Source: an uncultured Eubacterium sp. (GTDB lineage: Bacteria; Bacillota; Clostridia; Lachnospirales; Lachnospiraceae). From it: a stretch of 22,524 bases of DNA. The stretch spans positions 1 through 22,524 of the forward strand of contig CAJTSV010000063.1 of NCBI GenBank assembly GCA_910579075.1. The letters are read 5' to 3'. A program made the translations under genes and the position numbers. The notes below the pieces were generated by a model. It was not told the origin of the DNA. It searched no databases and worked only from the letters and a program-made list of their open reading frames with translations. Shown here piece by piece: positions 15,352 through 22,381 of the stretch; the stretch's first letter is position 1, and each line of letters begins with the position of its first letter.

Positions 15352-15416
15352 CCAGGATGCTGCTGCATTTTGGCGGCAAAACAAGTATCAGAGAAAGAAA
15401 ATCAGAAAAAAGAAGT

Positions 15417-15454
15417 GGAATACATGGATAAAAATTAAGTAAAACATGTATTCC
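15417..15454. repeat. Inverted repeat just before the MBL hydrolase RBS
   Basis: GGAATACATG (15417-15426) and CATGTATTCC (15445-15454) are perfect 10-base arms with an AT-rich 18-base spacer. The repeat ends 3 bases before the GGAG site of the next gene. A 4-codon frame ATG GAT AAA AAT TAA lies inside it. It has no T-run. It could affect translation of the MBL gene or processing of the Rel transcript. Confidence 0.5.
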
Positions 15455-15467
15455 TGTGGAGAAGCGG

Positions 15468-16097
15468 ATGATGATGACGGTAAAAGAATTTCAAGTCGGC
15501 CTGGTCGGCACAAACTGTTTTCTGGCTGTAAACAGCAGCACAAACGAAGCGCTGATTATCGACCCGGGCGATGAAGCAGGAAGGCTGATAAAGGAAATAG
15601 AAAAAAAGCAGCTGGCACCGGCTGCCGTGCTGCTCACACACGGGCATTTTGACCACTGCATGGCAGCGCAGGAGCTGGCAGCACATTACGGGATTTCCAT
15701 TTATGTACATGAAGACGAGAAAGAGACGATGGAAAATCCGGCATATAACTGCTGCGGCATGATAGGGAAAAACCTGTCCTTTCAGGCTGACAAATATTTT
15801 CATGGCGAAAAAGACCGGCTGTCTGCCGCCGGATTTGACATAGACGTGCTCCATACGCCGGGGCATACGGTGGGCGGTGCCTGTTTTTATGTAAAGAGCG
15901 AGGGCATCCTGTTCAGCGGTGATACGCTGTTTTGTGAATCGGTAGGGCGGACAGATTTTCCAAAAGGAAGCATGTCGCAGCTTGTGCGCAGTATTCATGA
16001 AAAGCTGATGCCGCTGCCAGACAGCACAAAGGTACTGCCGGGCCACGGAGAGTGGACAACAATTGGAAAGGAACGCCAGTACAATCCATTTTTATGA
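15468..16097 (+). CDS. MBL-fold metallo-hydrolase (glyoxalase II-like)
   Basis: A 209-residue metallo-beta-lactamase-fold hydrolase of the small YcbL/glyoxalase II-like group. The zinc-binding motif is complete: THGHFDH with H58, H60, D62 and H63, then LHTPGHTVGG with the third-site His, FSGDTLF with the bridging Asp, and a final LPGHGEWTTIG His. These enzymes are cytoplasmic zinc or iron hydrolases, often thioesterases; the substrate here is unknown. Three ATG codons in a row (15468, 15471, 15474) could start it; 15468 is used, 6 bases after GGAG. It follows Rel by 116 bases and ends 12 bases before hemZ, the common clostridial arrangement. Confidence 0.9.
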   Translation: MMMTVKEFQVGLVGTNCFLAVNSSTNEALIIDPGDEAGRLIKEIEKKQLAPAAVLLTHGHFDHCMAAQELAAHYGISIYVHEDEKETMENPAYNCCGMIGKNLSFQADKYFHGEKDRLSAAGFDIDVLHTPGHTVGGACFYVKSEGILFSGDTLFCESVGRTDFPKGSMSQLVRSIHEKLMPLPDSTKVLPGHGEWTTIGKERQYNPFL

Positions 16098-16109
16098 CAG
16101 GGGCAGACA

Positions 16110-17564
16110 ATGATTCTGATACAGCTGAATAAAGAAGATTTTGAATACGATATCCATTCTCTGGTGAAGGCTTTTTATCCATCAGAGAATGTTTCTGTGT
16201 GTTTCCGGGAAAAAGCAGAAAAACTGCAGGAAGAAGCACGCCTTATCCTCGATGTGGATTACGGGCCGGACAGTATCACGATAAAGGCTGCACTGCCAGA
16301 AGGCGGGCATCCGCAGGTGTCGTTTCCAGCGGATTATGAAGACCGCAGGCAGACCAAAAACCTGCTGAAAATGAACCTGTACCAGCTGCTTTGTGCGCAT
16401 ACAGGAAAAACACTGCCGTGGGGAACGCTGACAGGCATACGCCCGGTGAAAATACCGATGTCCATGATGGAACAGGGCAGGGATGCAGCAGCCATTACGC
16501 GCTATATGAAAGAAACATATGCAGCCTCGCAGGAAAAAATTGATTTAAGCATCGAAATTGCCCGCCGCGAACGCAGCCTGCTCGGACAGCTGGACTGTGA
16601 ACAGGGCTACAGCCTGTACATCGGCATTCCGTTCTGCCCGAGTACCTGCCTGTACTGCTCGTTTACCTCTTATCCGCTGTCTGTATGGGAAAGCCGTATC
16701 GACGATTATCTGGACGCGCTGGAAAAAGAAATTGCCGATACGGCGCGGCAGTTTGCGGGCAGGCATTTAAACACGATTTACATTGGCGGCGGGACACCGA
16801 CGACGCTGTCCCCGCGCCAGCTCGAACGGCTGCTTTCCTGTCTGGAAAACAGCTTTGATTATTCTCATTTGCTGGAATTTACAGCAGAAGCCGGAAGGCC
16901 GGACAGCATTGACCGGGAAAAGCTGGAAACGCTGCGTGCGCATGGCATTACAAGAATCTCAGTCAACCCGCAGACGATGAAGCAGGAAACGCTGGATTTT
17001 ATCGGCCGCAGGCATACCGTGGAGCAGACCGTGGAAAGCTTCCGGCTGGCCAGGAGCCTTGGCTTTGACAATATCAATATGGACCTGATTATGGGGCTTC
17101 CAAAAGAAACGCTCGATGACGTGAGGCACACGTTTGACAGGCTGAAAATGCTGGAGCCGGACAGCATTACCGTGCATTCCCTTGCGCTGAAACGCGCGGC
17201 AGGGCTTGCCATGTTCTCAGAAGAATATGCCGGAGTTAAGATGCTGAATACACAGGAGCATCTGGACACGGCAGCAAGTGCCTGTGCGCAGATGGGCATG
17301 AAGCCATACTATCTCTACCGCCAGAAAAACATGGCCGGCAATTTCGAAAATACTGGCTACGCCAGGGAAGGAAAGGCCGGCATTTACAATATTCTCATTA
17401 TGGAAGAAAAGCAGACGATTGCAGCGCTTGGCGCAGGCAGCATCAGCAAGCGCGCAGAACCGGGAGAACGGATAAAACGGTGCGCGAATGTGAAGGATGT
17501 GTCACAGTATATTACAAGAATCGGGGAAATGATAGAAAGAAAGCGCAGATTGTGGAACGCATAA
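16110..17564 (+). CDS. hemZ: HemZ-type radical SAM coproporphyrinogen dehydrogenase-like protein
   Basis: A 484-residue radical SAM protein of the HemZ branch of the HemN-like family. An N-terminal domain of ~170 residues, including PWGTLTGIRPVK, is characteristic of HemZ. The radical SAM core follows with YIGIPFCPSTCLYCSF; C176, C180 and C183 bind the 4Fe-4S cluster. Next come IYIGGGTPTTLSPRQL and the late Tyr-rich YYLYRQKNMAGNFENTGYA segment of the family. HemZ is annotated as oxygen-independent coproporphyrinogen III oxidase, but in many Clostridia lacking a heme pathway its role is unproven. AGGGG lies 6 bases before the ATG. It is in the Rel operon; after it the order is broken by a relic before hisS. 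Confidence 0.93.
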   Translation: MILIQLNKEDFEYDIHSLVKAFYPSENVSVCFREKAEKLQEEARLILDVDYGPDSITIKAALPEGGHPQVSFPADYEDRRQTKNLLKMNLYQLLCAHTGKTLPWGTLTGIRPVKIPMSMMEQGRDAAAITRYMKETYAASQEKIDLSIEIARRERSLLGQLDCEQGYSLYIGIPFCPSTCLYCSFTSYPLSVWESRIDDYLDALEKEIADTARQFAGRHLNTIYIGGGTPTTLSPRQLERLLSCLENSFDYSHLLEFTAEAGRPDSIDREKLETLRAHGITRISVNPQTMKQETLDFIGRRHTVEQTVESFRLARSLGFDNINMDLIMGLPKETLDDVRHTFDRLKMLEPDSITVHSLALKRAAGLAMFSEEYAGVKMLNTQEHLDTAASACAQMGMKPYYLYRQKNMAGNFENTGYAREGKAGIYNILIMEEKQTIAALGAGSISKRAEPGERIKRCANVKDVSQYITRIGEMIERKRRLWNA

Positions 17565-17610
17565 CCAGCGTTTATTCAGCAGCGGATGTAGGATATTTAT
17601 GTAAAGCAGA

Positions 17611-17886
17611 TATATCGAGAAGCTGGAAATTATGGAAACGGAATATGGCATTGTGGCAGATAACAGGATAAGAGAGGATGTGAGTGCAATGTGTAATCTG
17701 AGCCAGGGAATCAGGGAAAAAGGAATTGCGGAAGGCAAAGCCAGGGGCGAGGCCAGGGGGAAAGCGAGACTGATTCTGAATATGTATGATAAAGGCTATG
17801 TATTAGAGCAGATAGCAGATATCGCAGAACAAAGCATCGAAGAAATCAAAACGATTATTGAAACACGGCATACAGCACCAGCATAA
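17611..17886 (+). pseudogene. C-terminal relic of Rpn/PD-(D/E)XK nuclease-family protein
   Basis: The frame, open from 17605, reads YIEKLEIMETEYGIVADNR, then MCNLSQGIREKGIAEGKARGEARGKARLILN, and ends TRHTAPA at 17886. The MCNLSQGI segment followed by charged G-x-x-x-G repeats and a short HTH-like end (YVLEQIADIAEQSIEEI) is the usual C-terminus of Rpn-type PD-(D/E)XK nuclease/transposase-like proteins in Lachnospiraceae. The nuclease domain is absent; only non-matching sequence lies between it and hemZ. An ATG at 17632 could still give an 84-residue product, but its upstream region has no good ribosome site. It sits in the hemZ-hisS gap and ends 28 bases before the hisS start. Calling it a relic is inference. 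Confidence 0.65.
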
Positions 17887-17914
17887 ACAGACAACGAAAC
17901 GGAGGAATTTTCCA

Positions 17915-19165
17915 ATGGCACTAGCAAAAAAGCCAGTCAATGGCATGAAAGATATTTTACCAGCCGAAATGCAGCTGCGCGGTTACGTGCAGGGCGTCAT
18001 CCGGGACACTTACCGCAGCTTCGGCTTTACCCAGATAGAAACGCCGGCCATGGAACCGATTGCAAACCTGACCAGCAGGCAGGGCGGCGAAAATGAAAAG
18101 CTGATTTTCAAAGTATTAAAGCGCGGGGAAAAACTGAATCTGGAAACGGCGCAGACCGAAACAGACCTGGTGGATTTCGGGATGCGCTATGACCTGACCG
18201 TGCCGCTGGCACGTTATTACTCCAATCACGCCAATGACCTTCCGTCGCCGTTTAAGGCGCTCCAGATGGGCAGCGTGTGGCGTGCAGACCGGCCGCAGCG
18301 CGGACGCTACCGCCAGTTTATGCAGTGCGACATCGATATTTTAGGCGAGCCGTCCAATCTGGCGGAAATCGAATTAATCCTGGCCACGACAGAGACACTC
18401 GGAAAACTCGGTTTCCGGGATTTTGAAATCCGCATAAATGAGCGGCGCATTCTAAAGGCAATGGCTGCATACAGCGGGTTTGCTGAGGAATCATTCGAGA
18501 CAGTATTTATCATTCTCGATAAAATGGACAAAATCGGCCTGGAAGGCGTGACAAAGGAGCTGGAACAGGAAGGCTTTGCAGCAGAAGCGATTGAAAAATA
18601 TACCGCACTGTTTCGCGGTGTGGAAGCTTCCGCGGATGGCATCACATATCTGGCGCAGACACTTGGGGAATTTCTGGAACCGGAAATCGTGCAGAATATG
18701 AAGGAAATTGCGGCAAGCGTCAATGCCTGCAAAACAGCGCAGTTTGCGCTTGTCTTTGACCCGACGCTGGTGCGCGGCATGTCGTATTATACCGGCACGA
18801 TTTTTGAAATTGCAATGCCGCAGTTTGGCGGCAGCTGTGGCGGCGGCGGACGCTATGACAAAATGATAGGGAATTTTACCGGAAAAGATGTGCCGGCATG
18901 CGGATTTTCGATAGGCTTTGAGCGGATTATCCTGCTGCTGATGGAAAGCGGGTTCAAAGTGCCGCAGCAGCCGGAAAAAACCGCGTATTTAATCGAAAAG
19001 GGCTTTCCGGGCGAAAAACTGGCCCAGGTCATTGCAAAAGCGCAGGAAGCAAGGAAAAATGGGCAGCAGGTGCTTGTTGTCCGCATGAATAAAAACAAAA
19101 AATTCCAGAAAGAACAGCTGGCAAAAGACGGTTATGAGGATATTCAGGAATTTTTCAACAGATAA
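17915..19165 (+). CDS. hisS: Histidyl-tRNA synthetase
   Basis: A 416-residue class II aminoacyl-tRNA synthetase that charges tRNA-His. It begins with KKPVNGMKDILPAEM, the normal HisRS opening. FGMRYDLTVPLARYYS and WRADRPQRGRYRQFMQCDIDILG cover motif 2. LVRGMSYYTGTIFEI is the histidine-specific motif (usually RGLDYYTG; here MS replaces LD), and GGGGRYD with GFSIGFERI gives motif 3. The C-terminal anticodon-binding domain is present. ATG 17915 is chosen, with GGAGG 9 bases upstream; a longer frame from 17858 overlaps the relic and adds a non-family tail. The aspS gene follows 37 bases later. No T-box leader was found, so control may come from the Rel promoter or an unseen one. RGMSYYTG is a departure from the common form worth noting. 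Confidence 0.96.
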   Translation: MALAKKPVNGMKDILPAEMQLRGYVQGVIRDTYRSFGFTQIETPAMEPIANLTSRQGGENEKLIFKVLKRGEKLNLETAQTETDLVDFGMRYDLTVPLARYYSNHANDLPSPFKALQMGSVWRADRPQRGRYRQFMQCDIDILGEPSNLAEIELILATTETLGKLGFRDFEIRINERRILKAMAAYSGFAEESFETVFIILDKMDKIGLEGVTKELEQEGFAAEAIEKYTALFRGVEASADGITYLAQTLGEFLEPEIVQNMKEIAASVNACKTAQFALVFDPTLVRGMSYYTGTIFEIAMPQFGGSCGGGGRYDKMIGNFTGKDVPACGFSIGFERIILLLMESGFKVPQQPEKTAYLIEKGFPGEKLAQVIAKAQEARKNGQQVLVVRMNKNKKFQKEQLAKDGYEDIQEFFNR

Positions 19166-19202
19166 GAGAATGGGAAAGACAGCATAAAGGAGGAATCAGG
19201 CC

Positions 19203-21002
19203 ATGGGAGAATCCATGCAGGGACTGCGCCGCAGCCACAGGTGTACGGAGGTGTCCGCAGAAAATATCGGGGAAACGGTTACTATAATGGGATGGGTGCA
19301 GAAAAGGCGCAATCTGGGAAGCCTTATTTTTATTGATTTAAGAGACCGTTCGGGCCTTTTGCAGATTGTATTTGATGAAACGATTGCCGGGACAGAAGCA
19401 TTTGAAAAGGCAGGGACGCTGCGCAGCGAGTATGTCATTGCCGTAACCGGCACGGTAAACAGGCGCAGCGCTGCCGTGAATGAAAACCTGAAAACCGGGG
19501 AAATAGAAATTGCGGCGCAAAAGCTGCGTATTTTATCGGAGTCAGATACACCGCCATTTCCAATTGAAGAAAACATCCAGACAAAGGACGAGCTGCGGTT
19601 AAAATACCGCTATCTGGATTTGAGAAGGCCGGATCTGCAGCGCAATTTAATCATGCGCAGCCGGGTGGCATCGCTTGTCCGCCGCTTTATGGAGCAGGAA
19701 GGATTTCTGGAAATCGAAACGCCGATGCTGCAGAAATCCACGCCGGAAGGCGCGCGCGATTACCTTGTGCCAAGCCGGGTGCATCTGGGGAAATTTTATG
19801 CGCTGCCGCAGTCGCCGCAGCTGTTTAAGCAGCTTTTGATGTGTTCCGGGTATGACCGCTATATCCAGATTGCAAGATGTTTCCGCGACGAGGATTTGCG
19901 CGCGGACCGCCAGCCGGAATTTACGCAGATTGACATGGAGCTGGCATTTGTGGATGCAGACGAAGTCATGGATGTAAACGAACGCCTGTTGCAGTATGTT
20001 TTCAAAGAAGCCATTGGCGTGGATATTTCCCTTCCGCTTCCAAGAATCCCGTGGCAGGAAGCCATGGACCGTTTTGGCTCGGACAAGCCGGACACGCGTT
20101 TTGGCATGGAACTGGTGGACGTGTCACAGACCGTGGCAGGCTGCGGGTTTGGCGTGTTTACGGGCGCGCTGGAGCAGGGCGGCTCGGTACGCGGCATAAA
20201 TGTTCCGGGACAGGGAAGCATGCCGCGCAAAAAAATCGATAAGCTTGTGGAATTTGCAAAAGGCTGCGGCGCAAAAGGGCTTGCATATCTGTGTATCAAT
20301 GAGGACGGCACGTACAAATCCTCGTTTGCAAAATTTATGACGGAACAGGAGCTGGGAGAGCTTGTTTCCAGGATGGACGGGCATCCGGGAGACCTTCTGC
20401 TGTTTGCGGCTGATAAAAATAAAATTGTCTGGAATGTGCTCGGCGCGCTGCGCCTGGAAATGGGTCGCGAGCTGGGTCTGATGGATGAAAACCAGTATGA
20501 TTTCCTCTGGGTAACGGAATTCCCGCTGCTGGAATGGTCAGACGAAGAACAGCGCTATATGGCCATGCACCATCCGTTTACAATGCCGATGGAAGAAGAC
20601 TGGGACAAAATCGATACGGAGCCTGGAAAAGTGCGGGCAAAGGCTTATGATATCGTTTTAAACGGCACGGAACTGGGCGGCGGTTCCGTCCGGATTCACA
20701 GAAATGATATTCAGGAAAAAATGTTTGAAGTGCTTGGCTTTACAAAAGAGCGGGCATGGGAAAACTTTGGATTTTTGTTAAGTGCGTTTCAGTATGGCGT
20801 GCCGCCGCATGCAGGGCTGGCTTATGGATTTGACCGCATGATTATGCATATGGTGCATGCGGATTCTATCCGTGATGTCATTGCGTTTCCAAAAGTCAAG
20901 GATGCTTCTGATTTAATGTCCCAGGCACCGGATGCAGTGGATGAAAAGCAGCTTGGAGAGCTGGGCATTATGCATGTACCGGCTCATGCAGAAAATTCAT
21001 AG
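19203..21002 (+). CDS. aspS: Aspartyl-tRNA synthetase (bacterial type)
   Basis: A 599-residue class IIb synthetase of the long bacterial type. The N-terminal OB fold binds the anticodon (VTIMGWVQKRRNLGSLIFIDLRDRSG). The catalytic core has LRRPDLQRNLIMRS, ETPMLQKSTPEGARDYLVPSR, motif 2 FRDEDLRADRQPEFTQID (near residue 227) and motif 3 GLAYGFDRMIMHM near the end. The bacterial GAD insertion lies in the middle (to about FAADKNKIVWNVLGALR). AAAGGAGG is 8 bases before the ATG. It is cotranscribed with hisS, the usual clostridial pair. Whether it also charges tRNA-Asn cannot be told; no gatCAB or asnS is in the window. Confidence 0.97.
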   Translation: MGESMQGLRRSHRCTEVSAENIGETVTIMGWVQKRRNLGSLIFIDLRDRSGLLQIVFDETIAGTEAFEKAGTLRSEYVIAVTGTVNRRSAAVNENLKTGEIEIAAQKLRILSESDTPPFPIEENIQTKDELRLKYRYLDLRRPDLQRNLIMRSRVASLVRRFMEQEGFLEIETPMLQKSTPEGARDYLVPSRVHLGKFYALPQSPQLFKQLLMCSGYDRYIQIARCFRDEDLRADRQPEFTQIDMELAFVDADEVMDVNERLLQYVFKEAIGVDISLPLPRIPWQEAMDRFGSDKPDTRFGMELVDVSQTVAGCGFGVFTGALEQGGSVRGINVPGQGSMPRKKIDKLVEFAKGCGAKGLAYLCINEDGTYKSSFAKFMTEQELGELVSRMDGHPGDLLLFAADKNKIVWNVLGALRLEMGRELGLMDENQYDFLWVTEFPLLEWSDEEQRYMAMHHPFTMPMEEDWDKIDTEPGKVRAKAYDIVLNGTELGGGSVRIHRNDIQEKMFEVLGFTKERAWENFGFLLSAFQYGVPPHAGLAYGFDRMIMHMVHADSIRDVIAFPKVKDASDLMSQAPDAVDEKQLGELGIMHVPAHAENS

Positions 21003-21022
21003 GGCTGTTTCTGCCGCATGGC

Positions 21023-21046
21023 ATGAACCGGGTTCTTTTTTCATGA
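21023..21046 (+). terminator. Weak terminator candidate after aspS
   Basis: GAACCGGGTTC is followed by six T (21041-21046). The stem is only about 4-5 pairs with a tiny loop, so it is weak, but position (about 20 bases after the aspS stop) and the T-run fit an end of the Rel-AspRS transcript. Confidence 0.4.
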
Positions 21047-21070
21047 AAATTATGAAAGAAAAAATTAATC

Positions 21071-21099
21071 TGAAACTTTTTGGAAACAGGAGCATCTAA
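21071..21099 (+). promoter_or_regulatory. ECF sigma-type promoter for the RsiV-like gene
   Basis: TGAAACTTTT (21071-21080) and CATCTAA (21093-21099). TGAAAC, 16 bases, then CATC is one base from the TGAAAC-N16-CGTC form used by Bacillus SigM/SigW/SigV-like ECF factors, and the T-tract after AAC is also typical. No sigma-A promoter was seen in the 130-base gap. The encoded protein resembles the RsiV ectodomain, which fits an envelope-stress regulon. Confidence 0.55.
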
Positions 21100-21132
21100 T
21101 CATTAAAAGGATTTTTAAGGAGGGCAAAAATC

Positions 21133-21882
21133 ATGATGAAAAAAAGAATCGGTGCATGCCTGCTGGCAGCAGTGCTGGCTGCGCCTTGTACAGCTCCGGC
21201 GGTATATGCGTCAGCAGCAAAGCAGGAAGCAGCACAGCCGGTGCGGGAAGATGCTGCAGAGCGGGAGACTCTGGACATTACAAGGAAGACTTACCAGGAA
21301 GAATTTAAAACCGAAGACGGACAGGTTTATAAAGAAATCTCTTATGAATATCCGGTTGCGGAAGGCGGCAGCGATGCAGCAAAGGCTTTTAACAAATTTT
21401 ACAAAAATCTGCGTACCAAATGGATTGCAGCTGCAAAAGAAAATTTAGAGGATGCGAAGGACGCTGCTTTAGCGACGGGAGGGCATTATTCAGACGAGGT
21501 CACCTGTGAGATTACAAGCAGTGATGATAAATATATCTGCGTGCTGCAGTCCGGCTATGCATATTCGATGGGAGCCCATGGGACGCCGTACCGGTTTTCG
21601 TATATCTTTGATGCCGGAACAGGAAAAAAAGTATCAGCAGCCAGTATTCTGGGCATGACGAAGGCACAGCTGAACAAAAAAGTGCGCAGCCTGTATCTGA
21701 AAAAATTTGACAAGACAGAAGTATTCTACCCGAACCGGAAGGATGTAGAGAATACACTGGAAAAGATGGACTTTAACCAGAATCTTTCTTATCTGAAAAA
21801 CGGCAAAATGCGGTTTTATGCGGACCCGTATGCTTTGGGGCCTTATGCTGCCGGATTTATTGAAGTGGCCATAAAGCTGTAA
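21133..21882 (+). CDS. Secreted RsiV-like DUF4163/DUF3298 protein
   Basis: A 249-residue exported protein. The signal peptide has a KKR start, a hydrophobic core and AVYASA before AKQEA, with likely cleavage near residue 27. A linker of ~25 residues leads to the mature domain, which matches the DUF4163/DUF3298 pattern: YKEISYEYPVAEGG, AAKAFNKFYKN, YSMGAHGTPYRFSYIFDAGTGKKVS and FYADPYALGPYAAGFIEVAI. This domain forms the lysozyme-sensing outer part of RsiV in Bacillus. Here there is no cytoplasmic anti-sigma domain or transmembrane helix beyond the signal peptide, so it is not an anti-sigma factor by itself. AAGGAGGG lies 8 bases before ATG 21133 (a second ATG follows at once). An ECF-like promoter precedes it and a bidirectional terminator follows. 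Lysozyme binding is inferred from the family only. Confidence 0.85.
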   Translation: MMKKRIGACLLAAVLAAPCTAPAVYASAAKQEAAQPVREDAAERETLDITRKTYQEEFKTEDGQVYKEISYEYPVAEGGSDAAKAFNKFYKNLRTKWIAAAKENLEDAKDAALATGGHYSDEVTCEITSSDDKYICVLQSGYAYSMGAHGTPYRFSYIFDAGTGKKVSAASILGMTKAQLNKKVRSLYLKKFDKTEVFYPNRKDVENTLEKMDFNQNLSYLKNGKMRFYADPYALGPYAAGFIEVAIKL

Positions 21883-21939
21883 CAGAAATGAAATATTCCG
21901 GGCAGCCGGGCAGGGAAGTGCTGCACGGCATGCTGTTTT

Positions 21940-21981
21940 TACCCGTATTTGTGCATGACATGCATGAATGCGGGTATTTTT
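21940..21981. terminator. Bidirectional terminator between convergent genes
   Basis: TACCCGTATTTGTGC (21940-21954) pairs with GCATGAATGCGGGTA (21962-21976) over 15 positions, with three G-T pairs and a 7-base loop. T-runs flank both sides (21936-21940 and 21977-21981), so it can stop the + strand DUF3298 transcript and the - strand XRE transcript. Confidence 0.85.
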
Positions 21982-22020
21982 GACAGAATATACAGGCAGC
22001 TGTAAAATTTTAACGCCTGT

Positions 22021-22347
22021 TTACGGGCTGGAATTTTTCAGCTGCCGGTTTACAATCTGAAAATCATGAATAATCCGCTGGATATGCGCTGCCTGCTGGA
22101 TAGTCAGGTCGTCTACCTCTATCAGAATGCGGCTGCCTTCTTCTTCCAATTCCAAAAGATAATCTGTTGTACACGAAAAATATAAGGCAATCCGTTTTAA
22201 TAAATCTACAGAAGGGAGAATGTTATCATTTTCCCAGTTGCTGACGCTTTGCTTTGTGACGCTGAGGGCATGTGCCAGCTGTGTCTGGCTCAGGTCATTC
22301 GCCAGCCTCAGTTTTTTAATTTGTTCGCCGAGCATATCGTTACCCAT
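22021..22347 (-). CDS. XRE-family helix-turn-helix regulator
   Basis: A 108-residue cytoplasmic DNA-binding protein. MLGEQIKKLRLANDLSQTQLAHALSVTKQSVSNWENDNILPSVDLLKRIALYF covers a complete Cro/CI-type HTH, with QTQLAHALSVTKQSVSNWEN as the recognition region. The remaining ~40 residues (CTTDYLLELEEEGSRILIEV and a final helix) may form a dimer or sensor part, unlike any domain I can name. The start is uncertain: ATG 22347 is used, ATG 22335 (104 residues) is equal, and neither has a strong site; GAGGGA on the - strand is too far upstream. A longer frame to 22488 runs through the Gly/Ser repeat and is unlikely to be translated. It is convergent with the DUF3298 gene and probably self-regulated. 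Confidence 0.85.
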   Translation of the reverse strand: MGNDMLGEQIKKLRLANDLSQTQLAHALSVTKQSVSNWENDNILPSVDLLKRIALYFSCTTDYLLELEEEGSRILIEVDDLTIQQAAHIQRIIHDFQIVNRQLKNSSP

Positions 22348-22381
22348 TTCTGCATATAAATTTAGTTTTCCCTCGAGATAA

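Noticed and set aside
14371..15384. A 337-codon open frame on the - strand.
   Set aside because: It lies antisense to the TGS/ACT part of Rel, whose domains are clear on the + strand.
17901..17914. Possible T-box or other leader riboswitch before hisS.
   Set aside because: Only ~28 bases separate the relic from the start, and no T-box core or specifier stem was seen in the gap.
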